Shown: positions 8,321 through 15,687 of the stretch, in pieces
Numbering within the stretch: the first letter of the stretch is position 1
Layout of the letters: each line of letters starts with the position of its first letter
Assembly (NCBI GenBank): GCA_024235315.1
Contig: JACKMP010000001.1
Coordinates: 62,001 to 126,000, forward strand
Source: Chromatiaceae bacterium
GTDB taxonomy: Bacteria; Pseudomonadota; Gammaproteobacteria; Chromatiales; Chromatiaceae
Direction: 5' to 3'
Length of the DNA: 64,000 nucleotides
Program-made: the position numbers and the translations under genes
Notes under the pieces: generated by a model
The model's database searches: none
What the model was told of the DNA's origin: nothing
What the model saw: the letters and a program-made list of their open reading frames with translations, nothing else

Positions 8321-9427
8321 ATGTTCAGAAAACTAATTGCGACTGCCGCTCTTTGCGTGCTGAGCGTACATGCCTGGTCGGCCGACATGGCCAACGGACA
8401 GCAGATAAACAAGAGTTGCGCACTGTGTCACGGCGCTTACGGTCAAGGAGCCTCGGGCAAACTCTCGCCACGCATCGCCGGTCTGCCGCGCGAATACATC
8501 GTCAAGGCAATGAAAGACTACGTTGCCGGCACCCGCACCTACCCCCTGATGGTGCGGACCTCGCAGATCGACAAATTCACCGAGCGCGATTTCGAAGATG
8601 TCGCGGCTTACCTCTCCTCGCTGGACCTCAGTTCGGACCAGATGTTCAACATCAACAAATCGTTCGGCGATGACAAAGCGGGCAAAGACATCTACCGGGC
8701 CGACTGCAAAAACTGTCACAACAACGACGGTTACGGCAAACCCAGCAAGGACGCTCCTCCGCTGGCCGGACAGCATCCCGAGTATCTTTATACGACGATG
8801 CGCGGCTTCGCAGAAGGGCACCGCATCCACGCGAACGATAAAGAAGACGATACGTTCTCGGACTACAAGGACAACGACTTCATCAACCTTGCTGCCTATC
8901 TGAGCACGCTGGACGACGTCAAGGTGGCCCAGGGATATCAGTTCTCACCGCCGATGTACCGGCCGAGTTTCGCGCGTCCCTCGCATGATCTTAGCGACAG
9001 CATTCAGATCACCGACATCACGCAGACCGTGGTGCGCATGGCGCTTGACGAGGGCGTGACCACTGAAAAAGCCGAAGAGGCGATGCTGGCCAAGGCCGAA
9101 GAGATCGGGCTGAAGAAGGTGGGGCAGCAAAAGGTCTCACAGTTCCTGTCCAAACAGGACGTCAAGATGCCGCACCTTTCGATCTTCCAGTTCTGCAATC
9201 CACTCGACGCCCGCATGATGGTGATCGCCGATCCGGTGTTCTCCAGCTACATGCCGTGCCGCATATCGATGGTTGAGGACGCCAATGGCAAACTCTGGCT
9301 GATGATGTTGAACCTCGACATGCTGATCAACAGCAAGCTGCTGCCGGCATCGGTCGTGGAAACGGCGGTCAAGGTCAATCAGCAGATGCTCGACGTGATG
9401 ACCGCCGGCGCATCCGGCAAGCTCTGA
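8321..9427 (+). CDS. Periplasmic diheme cytochrome c fused to a DUF302 domain
   Basis: A 368-residue secreted protein. A signal peptide (MFRKL...SVHAWSA) is followed by two cytochrome c553-like domains with heme motifs CALCH (residues 33-37) and CKNCH (129-133). The C-terminal part, about 235-365, matches DUF302 (FQFCNPLDARMM ... MPCRISMVED ... LWLMMLNLDMLI). ATG at 8321 has GGGG about 9 bases upstream; an in-frame ATG at 8306 would add five residues. It lies 112 bp after the hydrogenase operon, probably under its own promoter, and is followed by a strong terminator. The diheme part is probably an electron carrier. DUF302 has no settled biochemical role, so the function of the fusion is unknown. 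Confidence 0.85.
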   Translation: MFRKLIATAALCVLSVHAWSADMANGQQINKSCALCHGAYGQGASGKLSPRIAGLPREYIVKAMKDYVAGTRTYPLMVRTSQIDKFTERDFEDVAAYLSSLDLSSDQMFNINKSFGDDKAGKDIYRADCKNCHNNDGYGKPSKDAPPLAGQHPEYLYTTMRGFAEGHRIHANDKEDDTFSDYKDNDFINLAAYLSTLDDVKVAQGYQFSPPMYRPSFARPSHDLSDSIQITDITQTVVRMALDEGVTTEKAEEAMLAKAEEIGLKKVGQQKVSQFLSKQDVKMPHLSIFQFCNPLDARMMVIADPVFSSYMPCRISMVEDANGKLWLMMLNLDMLINSKLLPASVVETAVKVNQQMLDVMTAGASGKL

Positions 9428-9467
9428 CGCCAACCGCCGGGGCCCGACAACCCGGCACGACAAACAG

Positions 9468-9506
9468 AAAAGCCCTGTATCCGTTTACGGATCACAGGGC
9501 TTTTTC
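9468..9506 (+). terminator. Rho-independent terminator after the cytochrome-DUF302 gene
   Basis: AGCCCTGTATCCG (9471-9483) pairs with CGGATCACAGGGCT (9488-9501) around a TTTA loop, with a single bulged base. A run of five T follows, and an A-rich stretch precedes, so it could also work for transcripts from the right. It lies 40 bp after the cytochrome stop. Confidence 0.88.
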
Positions 9507-9618
9507 CTGCGCGCCGGAGGCATTCATGGCGCACGCCGCGCATCGACTGCAGCCGCAGGACGGAGAACCTGACCGGACTCCGGACCGAACTGGCGCCCGT
9601 CCGCGGGAAAGCGTGGAA

Positions 9619-10050
9619 TCAATCGGGGCCAGACGGCATGGACTCCGCATCGACATCGCCACCAGACACCAGCCTGGCCGCATCCGCGCGGGTGTAGAAC
9701 ACGCCATGGCGCGTAAAGCCGGCGACCACCGACGACACCGCCGCACTGACGCCGCCGTCGTCACCGCGCACCGCGACCCAGTCACCCGGCAGGCCATCGA
9801 GCACGTGAACCGGTGCAGGACTGCCATCGGCAAAGCACGAGACCACCATCTCACCGGTGTCGGTGTTCAGGTAGGCAGGCGAAAAACCCGCCTGACGGTT
9901 GTTGAAGCTGACGCCGCCGGTACCGGCATAGCGTGCATTCTGGTTGTCGAGATCACAGGCGCAAAGGCCGCCCGCTTTCGCCATCGCGCGGTCGGTATCA
10001 CCGTGCGCGGCACCTTGCCCAATACAACCCCTCGACCTCTGAGCTGACAC
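9619..10050 (-). CDS. Conserved hypothetical protein
   Basis: A 143-residue protein that I do not recognise by name. It looks genuinely coding, with segments such as ARYAGTGGVSFNNRQAGFSP, AYLNTDTGEMVVSCFADGSP and a region containing VAGFTRHGVFYTRADAA. These have the feel of a small conserved family of unknown function. GTG at 10050 is preferred because a perfect GGAGG lies five bases upstream; the in-frame ATG at 10074 lacks a ribosome site. There is no signal peptide or membrane segment. It stands alone, converging on the cytochrome gene. Confidence 0.65.
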   Translation of the reverse strand: MSAQRSRGCIGQGAAHGDTDRAMAKAGGLCACDLDNQNARYAGTGGVSFNNRQAGFSPAYLNTDTGEMVVSCFADGSPAPVHVLDGLPGDWVAVRGDDGGVSAAVSSVVAGFTRHGVFYTRADAARLVSGGDVDAESMPSGPD

Positions 10051-10343
10051 AACGACCTCCGGAACTGCTCGCATCGGCGGTTCTACCGTCGGTAATCCAA
10101 AGTAAGCATCACCTGTGCCATGCAGGCCACCGGGTCACCCTTGGATGATCTATGACTATTTTTAGCTCATTAAATACAGATTGTTAGGTGTTCTATCTAA
10201 TTCTTTTTCTCGAATAAGAAGCCGCCTGAACAATTCGGGCGTCGGAAGCAATCGTAAAGTTTCGTTGACAGGCCTCGATGGAAACACCCCGAGAGACAGC
10301 CAAAAAATCCGCGCGCCCGTGCGGGGAACAGGGACCGTGAATG
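10051..10343. other. Intergenic region with an AT-rich island
   Basis: The 293 bp between the hypothetical and the methyltransferase gene hold no convincing gene. About 10145-10225 is strikingly AT-rich compared with the surroundings (for example CTATTTTTAGCTCATTAAAT and TCTATCTAATTCTTTTTCTC). Two small frames (10181-10396 plus; 10162-10407 minus) have no good ribosome site and unconvincing composition. It may hold a promoter for the minus-strand hypothetical, or be a decayed insertion. Confidence 0.4.
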
Positions 10344-10919
10344 TCAGGCCGGGCGCTGCGCGATCAGCTGCGCGCGATTGCGCCAGCCGCGGGTGATATC
10401 GCCGCAACGCCCCTCATCCCGGTAGACGCGGACGATCAGGCCCGGGAACAGGTCGAGCAGTTCGTTGCTCGCCAGCCGGAATCGTTCCGAGCCCGGGCCG
10501 CTGTCATCGACCCGCTCGCGCGTGAACGTCTGATAGAAAAGCAACCCGCCCGGCCGCAGTGCGGCAACAATGTGAGGACACAGCTCGCGGTCCAGAAAAT
10601 GACCGACACAGATCACGTCGAACTGACCAGGAGACGGTGGCAGCACCGTGACATCACGCACCTCGGCACGGATCGGCAGTCCGCCGGCGGCACTTTGCAG
10701 GCTTGCGATTGCAACCGGTGACAGGTCCCAGGCAGTGGTCTGAAGGCCGCGGCGTGCCAGAAACAGCGCATTCCCGCCGAGCCCGCAGGCGAGATCCAGG
10801 GCCAGGCCGGAAGCCGGCAACAGGTGCGCATTGTCGACCAGCACCTCGATCGGCACGCCCTCACCGACGGCGTCGGCGTAACGCCCATCCCACTTCAATC
10901 GCAATTCGTCGTCGCTCAT
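10344..10919 (-). CDS. Class I SAM-dependent methyltransferase (TehB-like)
   Basis: A 191-residue Rossmann-fold methyltransferase. Motif I, ALDLACGLGGNALFLARRG (about residues 40-58), is the AdoMet-binding loop. Motif II, TAWDLSPVAI, supplies the acidic residue for the ribose, and GQFDVICVGHFLDREL is motif IV. The length and LLFYQTFTRE segment resemble TehB/YdaC-type small-molecule methyltransferases. The substrate cannot be told from sequence. It lies 39 bp downstream of the DUF1537 gene on the same strand, so it may be transcribed with that cassette. Confidence 0.85.
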   Translation of the reverse strand: MSDDELRLKWDGRYADAVGEGVPIEVLVDNAHLLPASGLALDLACGLGGNALFLARRGLQTTAWDLSPVAIASLQSAAGGLPIRAEVRDVTVLPPSPGQFDVICVGHFLDRELCPHIVAALRPGGLLFYQTFTRERVDDSGPGSERFRLASNELLDLFPGLIVRVYRDEGRCGDITRGWRNRAQLIAQRPA

Positions 10920-10958
10920 GCGCGCAGCATACCCAAAGCGACGCGCCCGTTCGCGCCT

Positions 10959-12332
10959 TCAGGCCACGGCGGTCCGCCCCGTCGGCCGTTCGACCGCTTT
11001 GCGCGTCAGGGTGCCGTACACCTCGGCCAGCGCATCGTCCCCCCCGACGTTGCCGGGAAAGATCACCACCGGCAGGTTCGGGTACCGGGGATGATCATCC
11101 GGACACAGCACCACCGAGCAACCCGCACGGATCTGCCCGACCACACGGGAGGTTCGCAGCGCCAGGCCCTTGCTCAGGGTGTCGTTCGAGGTGATACCAC
11201 CCTTGCTGATCAGGAAACCGATCTCGCGCGGCATATTGCGCACCAGACGCACCAGGAACGCCGACACCCGGTCACCGAACGCCAGGCGCTCCGCCTTGCT
11301 GTCGAACCCACGCTCGCCGCGGCTGGTGTACAGGACGATGTTGCGTCCACCGCGTTCAGCCTCGACCATCTGCTGCACCAGCTCGGCAAACAGCCCCTCC
11401 TCGTCACGCACCATCCAGTCCAGGTCGATATGGACCGGCAGGACGTCGGTGGTTTCGATCAGCTGCCGCAGCTGCCGCGTGGATTTTTCTACATGCGAAC
11501 CGACCAACACCACGCCCGGCCTGCCATCGCGGACCAGGCGCGACATCTCCACGGCAGCCACCGGCTGCATCGGCAAGGCGGCGAATGCGGTCAACAGGCT
11601 GGCTGCACTGCGGAACAGGAAACGCTTGCCACCGGCTGCGGCAGCCAGCACCTGGCGCGCAAAACCATCCAGGTCGGACTGCTGCTCGGCGTCGACCACG
11701 CAGCAGGTATTGCCCCGCAGGGAGCGAAGGCGAGTGTCGATGTCGCCTCGCACCTCAGCCAGGCCGAAGCGCTCGACCTGGGTGGCCGGGATACGCCCGG
11801 CGGTCTTCTCCTCGACATAGTCGGGCAGAAAAGCCGTGCTAAATCCGAATACGGAATCGCGAGCGAACTCGGTCTCATGGACCGGTACAGGTCTGCCGTC
11901 GACCAGCAGATAGTGCATGCCGTCGCGGGTGATACGCCCGCCCTCGAAAAATGCAGGCACCAGGAAGTGCGCGTCGAAGGGGCCGAGTTCCTCGGCAATC
12001 ACGTCGGTTTCCACCGGGTAGTGGCCGCGCAGCGTCGAATCGGAGCGACTGACGATCACCGGCTGGACACTGGCGCCATCCATCTCCACCCGCTGCAATG
12101 CCACCTTCAGATTGATGCAGATGTCGCGCGTGACCGCTGCCGCCTCGGCCGCCCCCATGCCGCGCGTATTGCTGAGGATAAAGAACAGTGGCGAGCTGTC
12201 CTTCAACGCCTCGATCAGGGTGTCCGGGTCCCAGCGGGTCAGCAGCAGACAACTGTGTACGGTCTGCGAGCCGGTCGGGTCGTCATCGATCACGATGATT
12301 TTGGTGTCCGTTGACGCTTGCAATTCTTTCAT
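10959..12332 (-). CDS. Four-carbon acid sugar kinase family protein (DUF1537)
   Basis: A 457-residue protein of the DUF1537 family, whose characterised members phosphorylate threonate, erythronate, 3-oxo-tetronate and related sugar acids. The N-terminal substrate domain starts IIVIDDDPTGSQTVHSC and includes SRSDSTLRGHYPVE. The C-terminal nucleotide domain has FLISKGGITSND and VVIFPGNVGGDDAL. ATG at 12332 has GGTGA five bases upstream. A longer frame to 12527 runs through the preceding gene and is discarded. It follows the transketolase-like gene by 67 bp, which includes a strong hairpin, and is almost certainly co-transcribed. Together they suggest catabolism of a C4 or related acid. The exact substrate is unknown. 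Confidence 0.87.
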   Translation of the reverse strand: MKELQASTDTKIIVIDDDPTGSQTVHSCLLLTRWDPDTLIEALKDSSPLFFILSNTRGMGAAEAAAVTRDICINLKVALQRVEMDGASVQPVIVSRSDSTLRGHYPVETDVIAEELGPFDAHFLVPAFFEGGRITRDGMHYLLVDGRPVPVHETEFARDSVFGFSTAFLPDYVEEKTAGRIPATQVERFGLAEVRGDIDTRLRSLRGNTCCVVDAEQQSDLDGFARQVLAAAAGGKRFLFRSAASLLTAFAALPMQPVAAVEMSRLVRDGRPGVVLVGSHVEKSTRQLRQLIETTDVLPVHIDLDWMVRDEEGLFAELVQQMVEAERGGRNIVLYTSRGERGFDSKAERLAFGDRVSAFLVRLVRNMPREIGFLISKGGITSNDTLSKGLALRTSRVVGQIRAGCSVVLCPDDHPRYPNLPVVIFPGNVGGDDALAEVYGTLTRKAVERPTGRTAVA

Positions 12333-12362
12333 GACATTCACCGTTGTGTGATTTGGGTAGGC

Positions 12363-12391
12363 GGTCTGGCCGGCTGCCAACCGGCCAGACC
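12363..12391 (-). repeat. Perfect 11-bp inverted repeat in the intercistronic gap
   Basis: GGTCTGGCCGG (12363-12373) and CCGGCCAGACC (12381-12391) form a perfect stem with a 7-base loop, between the transketolase-like stop (12400) and the kinase start (12332). No T-run follows on either strand, so it is not a standard terminator. It could stabilise the upstream message, set the relative expression of the two genes or act as a weak attenuator. Confidence 0.7.
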
Positions 12392-12399
12392 ACCCGTCG

Positions 12400-14616
12400 T
12401 CAGCCGAACAACTCGGCGGCGCGCCCGGCCAGACGGTCGGCGGTGATGCCGTTGAACGCCATGATTTCGGCCGGGCTGGCCGTGGTCTCGCCACGCTGCC
12501 AGCCGAACAGTTCGCGCCCCACGGCACGACTGCGCAACATCACGGGCTCCAGCGCCATGGTGCCGCCACCGCTGACACCGACCAGCACATCGCCACCAAA
12601 CAGCGCATCGAATGCCGCATCGTCCATGAAATCACCGTCGGCCTCGGCCGAATGCTGCCAGGCAACGTCGGTCGGGCGGTACAGACGCCGCGGGTTGGCG
12701 ACGCTGACGATACGCACGCGGTACCCTTGTGCCTCCAGCACGTCCCTCGCCTCGAACACCGGCAGCAGAATCATGTCGCCGGTAACTGCGAACACCACCG
12801 TGCCCTTGCCGGCATCCGGTGACTCATACAGGCTGACGGCGCCTTCACTGATCGCCTGCTCCGCCTGCTGCGGCGTCGTATGCACCGGCAGTGCCGATTT
12901 CGAGGCGACGATGCTGATGCACTTGTTGGACTGCTGTACGGACCAGCCGTACGCGGCCTGGATCATGTTGGCATCCGCCGGGTACAGCAGGTAGACGTTG
13001 CCGTTGCGCATCTGCCCGCCGATATAGTTTTCGATCTCCGGACGCTGGTGGGTCCAACCGTTTCGACCCTGCTCGAGTGCGCCCGCGGTGAACATCGACA
13101 CCACTGCGGGTGTCTTGCGCCGCAGCTCGGCCATCGCCTGGCCCACGGTCTGCACGATCGGCCAGCCATTGATCGCAAAGCTTTCGTAGGACAGCCACAG
13201 GGACCGCCCACCGAACAGCGCCAGACCAGCGGCCAGGCCTGCGCAGGCATCCTCGTTGAGTGGCTCGTAGACCTGACCTGTCGGCGCCTGGTTATACAGC
13301 GGGTCGGTCGTCGGATGACGAATCTGCAAAGCCTCGTTGATCGGCTTCATATTCGACGCCTCGTTGCCGTCCGCATTGGTCACGACAAAGGTCGGATCGC
13401 GCCGCCCCAGCTCGGCCACCATGTGCGCCATCGCAGTCGCCGGCACTGCCTTTTCACCCACTGCGAACGGCTGGGTCGGCAGCGTGCCGATCTCCGGCAT
13501 CTGCCGCTCGAACTCCGTCACCACGGTGCGGCCGGCCGGGCCGCCGCCGGCGCGCCGCATGTTGGCACGCACCAGCTCCCAGGCCTGCGGCGCCAATGCG
13601 CCGCGCTTCAACGCAGCAGCGATGTTGTCTTTGCCAGCGTTATCGCCCGGGTACAGGTTGTGCGCCTTGGCGCCGTGTGCATGCACCCCGGCACCCTTGA
13701 GCTGCTTGACGATCAGTACGCTCAAGGTGCCGCCCATCGCGGCGTCGGCGGCCTGTTTCGCGCCCTCCAGCACCGCGCGGGTAAAGGCCGTGCGCGCAGA
13801 CTCGCTGAACAGCGTGCTGTCGACATAGGCGCCTGGCTGACCGGCGTCGTCGAAGTCCTTGGCATCGATCAGCACCACGTTGGCGAAGTCGTGGGCGTGC
13901 CAGTACGCGGTCATCTGCGCGTTGTCCATCAGCGACACCATCGAGTGGTGTTCCTGGCTGTAGCCGTTCCAAACCAGCACCGGCAGGAAGTTGGTGATCT
14001 CCGGATAACTGGTATGGAAATGCTTCATCGCTGACATGATGTATGGCTCGCCGAGGCCGCCATCGCCGATGGTGCACGGGAACAGCTTGTCACGGTTCAG
14101 GTAAGCACCGGCCATCGCAAAGTGCTGACCCTGGCCGAGCGGGCCGGCCGGAGCCAACAGTCCCGGAATGGCGCCTGACAGATGGCCGAGCAGGCCGTCG
14201 CGCTCGCGGAAGCGCTCCTGCAGGTGATTCATGGTGTGGATGCCCATCGCTTCGAGCGAGCCGTCGATGAACATCGCGCTGTAGAACCCGGGCGCATGGT
14301 GACCCACCTCGGTCACGATATTGGTATGGCCCAGCATCACCAGCGCTGCATAGGCGTCGGCGCTGCTGGCAAATCCACCCGGGTGACCCGATTCCTTCGA
14401 TGCACACAGCTGCAGCGTGGCGTAACGCAGCGCATCGACCACCAGCTTCGTCTGAAACACTGCCGCGTCGTCGATCCTGTCGATGGCCGAATGTCCCTCG
14501 GCGATTACCGGGTGACGGCCCAGCCTGGCGAAGTCCGACGGCACCCCGTTGAAATGCAGGATGCCCTCGCAGAATTCCGTTCCCGCGTTGAAGATGTCTT
14601 GCGCTGCTGTACTCAT
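12400..14616 (-). CDS. Transketolase-like ThDP-dependent enzyme
   Basis: A 738-residue enzyme of the transketolase superfamily, which transfers or cleaves two-carbon units using thiamine diphosphate. The ThDP motif begins TIGDGGLGEPYIMSA and ends about 27 residues later in the Asn of VLVWNGYS. The N-terminal half has SKESGHPGGFASSADAY and GPLGQGQHFAMAGAYL, and the pyrimidine-binding and C-terminal domains follow (FVVTNADGNEASN). It is longer than TktA and lacks its usual motifs, so it is a separate subfamily, possibly nearer phosphoketolase. ATG at 14616 has AGGAG eight bases upstream. It heads an operon with the DUF1537 kinase, divergent from an IclR regulator. The substrate is unknown. Confidence 0.85.
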   Translation of the reverse strand: MSTAAQDIFNAGTEFCEGILHFNGVPSDFARLGRHPVIAEGHSAIDRIDDAAVFQTKLVVDALRYATLQLCASKESGHPGGFASSADAYAALVMLGHTNIVTEVGHHAPGFYSAMFIDGSLEAMGIHTMNHLQERFRERDGLLGHLSGAIPGLLAPAGPLGQGQHFAMAGAYLNRDKLFPCTIGDGGLGEPYIMSAMKHFHTSYPEITNFLPVLVWNGYSQEHHSMVSLMDNAQMTAYWHAHDFANVVLIDAKDFDDAGQPGAYVDSTLFSESARTAFTRAVLEGAKQAADAAMGGTLSVLIVKQLKGAGVHAHGAKAHNLYPGDNAGKDNIAAALKRGALAPQAWELVRANMRRAGGGPAGRTVVTEFERQMPEIGTLPTQPFAVGEKAVPATAMAHMVAELGRRDPTFVVTNADGNEASNMKPINEALQIRHPTTDPLYNQAPTGQVYEPLNEDACAGLAAGLALFGGRSLWLSYESFAINGWPIVQTVGQAMAELRRKTPAVVSMFTAGALEQGRNGWTHQRPEIENYIGGQMRNGNVYLLYPADANMIQAAYGWSVQQSNKCISIVASKSALPVHTTPQQAEQAISEGAVSLYESPDAGKGTVVFAVTGDMILLPVFEARDVLEAQGYRVRIVSVANPRRLYRPTDVAWQHSAEADGDFMDDAAFDALFGGDVLVGVSGGGTMALEPVMLRSRAVGRELFGWQRGETTASPAEIMAFNGITADRLAGRAAELFG

Positions 14617-14919
14617 GACGTTTGCTCCTGGCTTTGTCGAATCGGGTATGCGGTCTTTCCGCGTTGAAGGCAAAGCTAGGGCTATCAATCATTTTCCGCA
14701 ATGGCGCAATGTTTTCACTATGTGGTATTTCGTCTGCAAATTCATCGAATATGCCGGCTAAGCAGTTGATGCGTTGCGGCTTTTTTCTCTACACGGTTCA
14801 GCGCGCTGATATAATTTCGCATTGTGGGAACCGTGTGATATTTTTGTCAATCACCGACAATACGGCGACCAGAACGGCATCTCACGGCACATTTTTTCAC
14901 CACGCGGAACGTATCCCAG
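14617..14919. promoter_or_regulatory. Divergent control region between the transketolase-like and IclR genes
   Basis: The 303 bp hold no gene. Toward iclR, an extended -10, TGATATAAT, lies at 14807-14815, giving a start near 14822. Just after it, ATTGTGGG (14821-14828) and CCGACAAT (14854-14861) form an imperfect inverted repeat that could be an autoregulatory operator. Another imperfect pair, GGTATTTCG (14724-14732) and CGAATATGCC (14746-14755), sits nearer the divergent gene. The leftward promoter is not clear. The -10 is a good match; the operators are guesses. Confidence 0.5.
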
Positions 14920-15687
14920 ATGAAAGACAGCAGAATCGGCACATCCATCCAGGTGATCGACCGGGCAGCGGCGCTGCTGGATGCGATCGCGCGTTACCAG
15001 GAACCGGTCAGTCTCAAGGTGCTGGGCGCCGAGACTGGCCTGCACGCCTCGACGGCACACCGGATTCTCGGCTCGCTGGTTGGCAACCGATTTGTCGAAC
15101 GCGACCCGTCCGGACGCTACCGCCTCGGCCTGCGCCTGCTGCAACTGGGGGTGCGCCTGCACAGCAACATCGACCTGCGCGCCGTGGCGCTGCCGGTGAT
15201 GGAGGCACTGCGCGACAAGCTCGGCGAATCGGTCAACCTGACCCTGCGCGAAGGCGACGTCGTCGTCTATATCGAGAAGGCCACGCCGAACCGGATGATG
15301 CACGTGCAGCAGCTGGTCGGCAGCCGGGCGCCGCTGCATGTGACCGCAGTCGGCAAGCTGATGCTCGGCGCCGCTGGCGACGAGGCGATCCGCGGGTATG
15401 CGCAGCGCACCAACCTCCCCGCCTACACCCGCAACACCATCACCACGCTCGCGCGGCTGAAGGACGAATGCAGCGAGGCCGTGCAGCGCGGCTACGCGCT
15501 GGACAACGAAGAGGCGGAGATCGATGTTGGCTGCATCGGGGTGCTGCTGTATGACGGCACCGGCAATGTCGCCGCGGGCCTCTCGGTGTCCGCGCCGATC
15601 GAGCGCCGGCGCACGGCCTGGGTCGACGACGTGGTGGCGGCCGGCCAACAGATATCGGCGCAACTCGGCCATCGACCCCAGGCATGA
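14920..15687 (+). CDS. IclR family transcriptional regulator
   Basis: A 255-residue DNA-binding regulator. The winged HTH occupies about residues 10-70 (SIQVIDRAAALLDAI, then GLHASTAHRILGSL as recognition helix, then GRYRLGLRLLQLG). The effector-binding IclR domain follows, with VNLTLREGDVVVYIEKA, PLHVTAVGKLML and a C-terminal GYALDNEEAEIDVGCIGVLL. It is divergent from the transketolase-like/DUF1537 operon, and its stop overlaps the DASS transporter start by 4 bp. It therefore most likely controls both units in response to the substrate or an intermediate. Confidence 0.93.
   Translation: MKDSRIGTSIQVIDRAAALLDAIARYQEPVSLKVLGAETGLHASTAHRILGSLVGNRFVERDPSGRYRLGLRLLQLGVRLHSNIDLRAVALPVMEALRDKLGESVNLTLREGDVVVYIEKATPNRMMHVQQLVGSRAPLHVTAVGKLMLGAAGDEAIRGYAQRTNLPAYTRNTITTLARLKDECSEAVQRGYALDNEEAEIDVGCIGVLLYDGTGNVAAGLSVSAPIERRRTAWVDDVVAAGQQISAQLGHRPQA

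Noticed and set aside
10162..10407. 81-residue minus-strand frame after the methyltransferase
   Set aside because: It starts inside the methyltransferase gene, has no ribosome site and no recognisable domain; kept only as a note in the intergenic entry.
10824..12314. 496-residue plus-strand frame
   Set aside because: It lies opposite the DUF1537 kinase; composition is His/Gln/Arg-rich and no family resemblance is seen.
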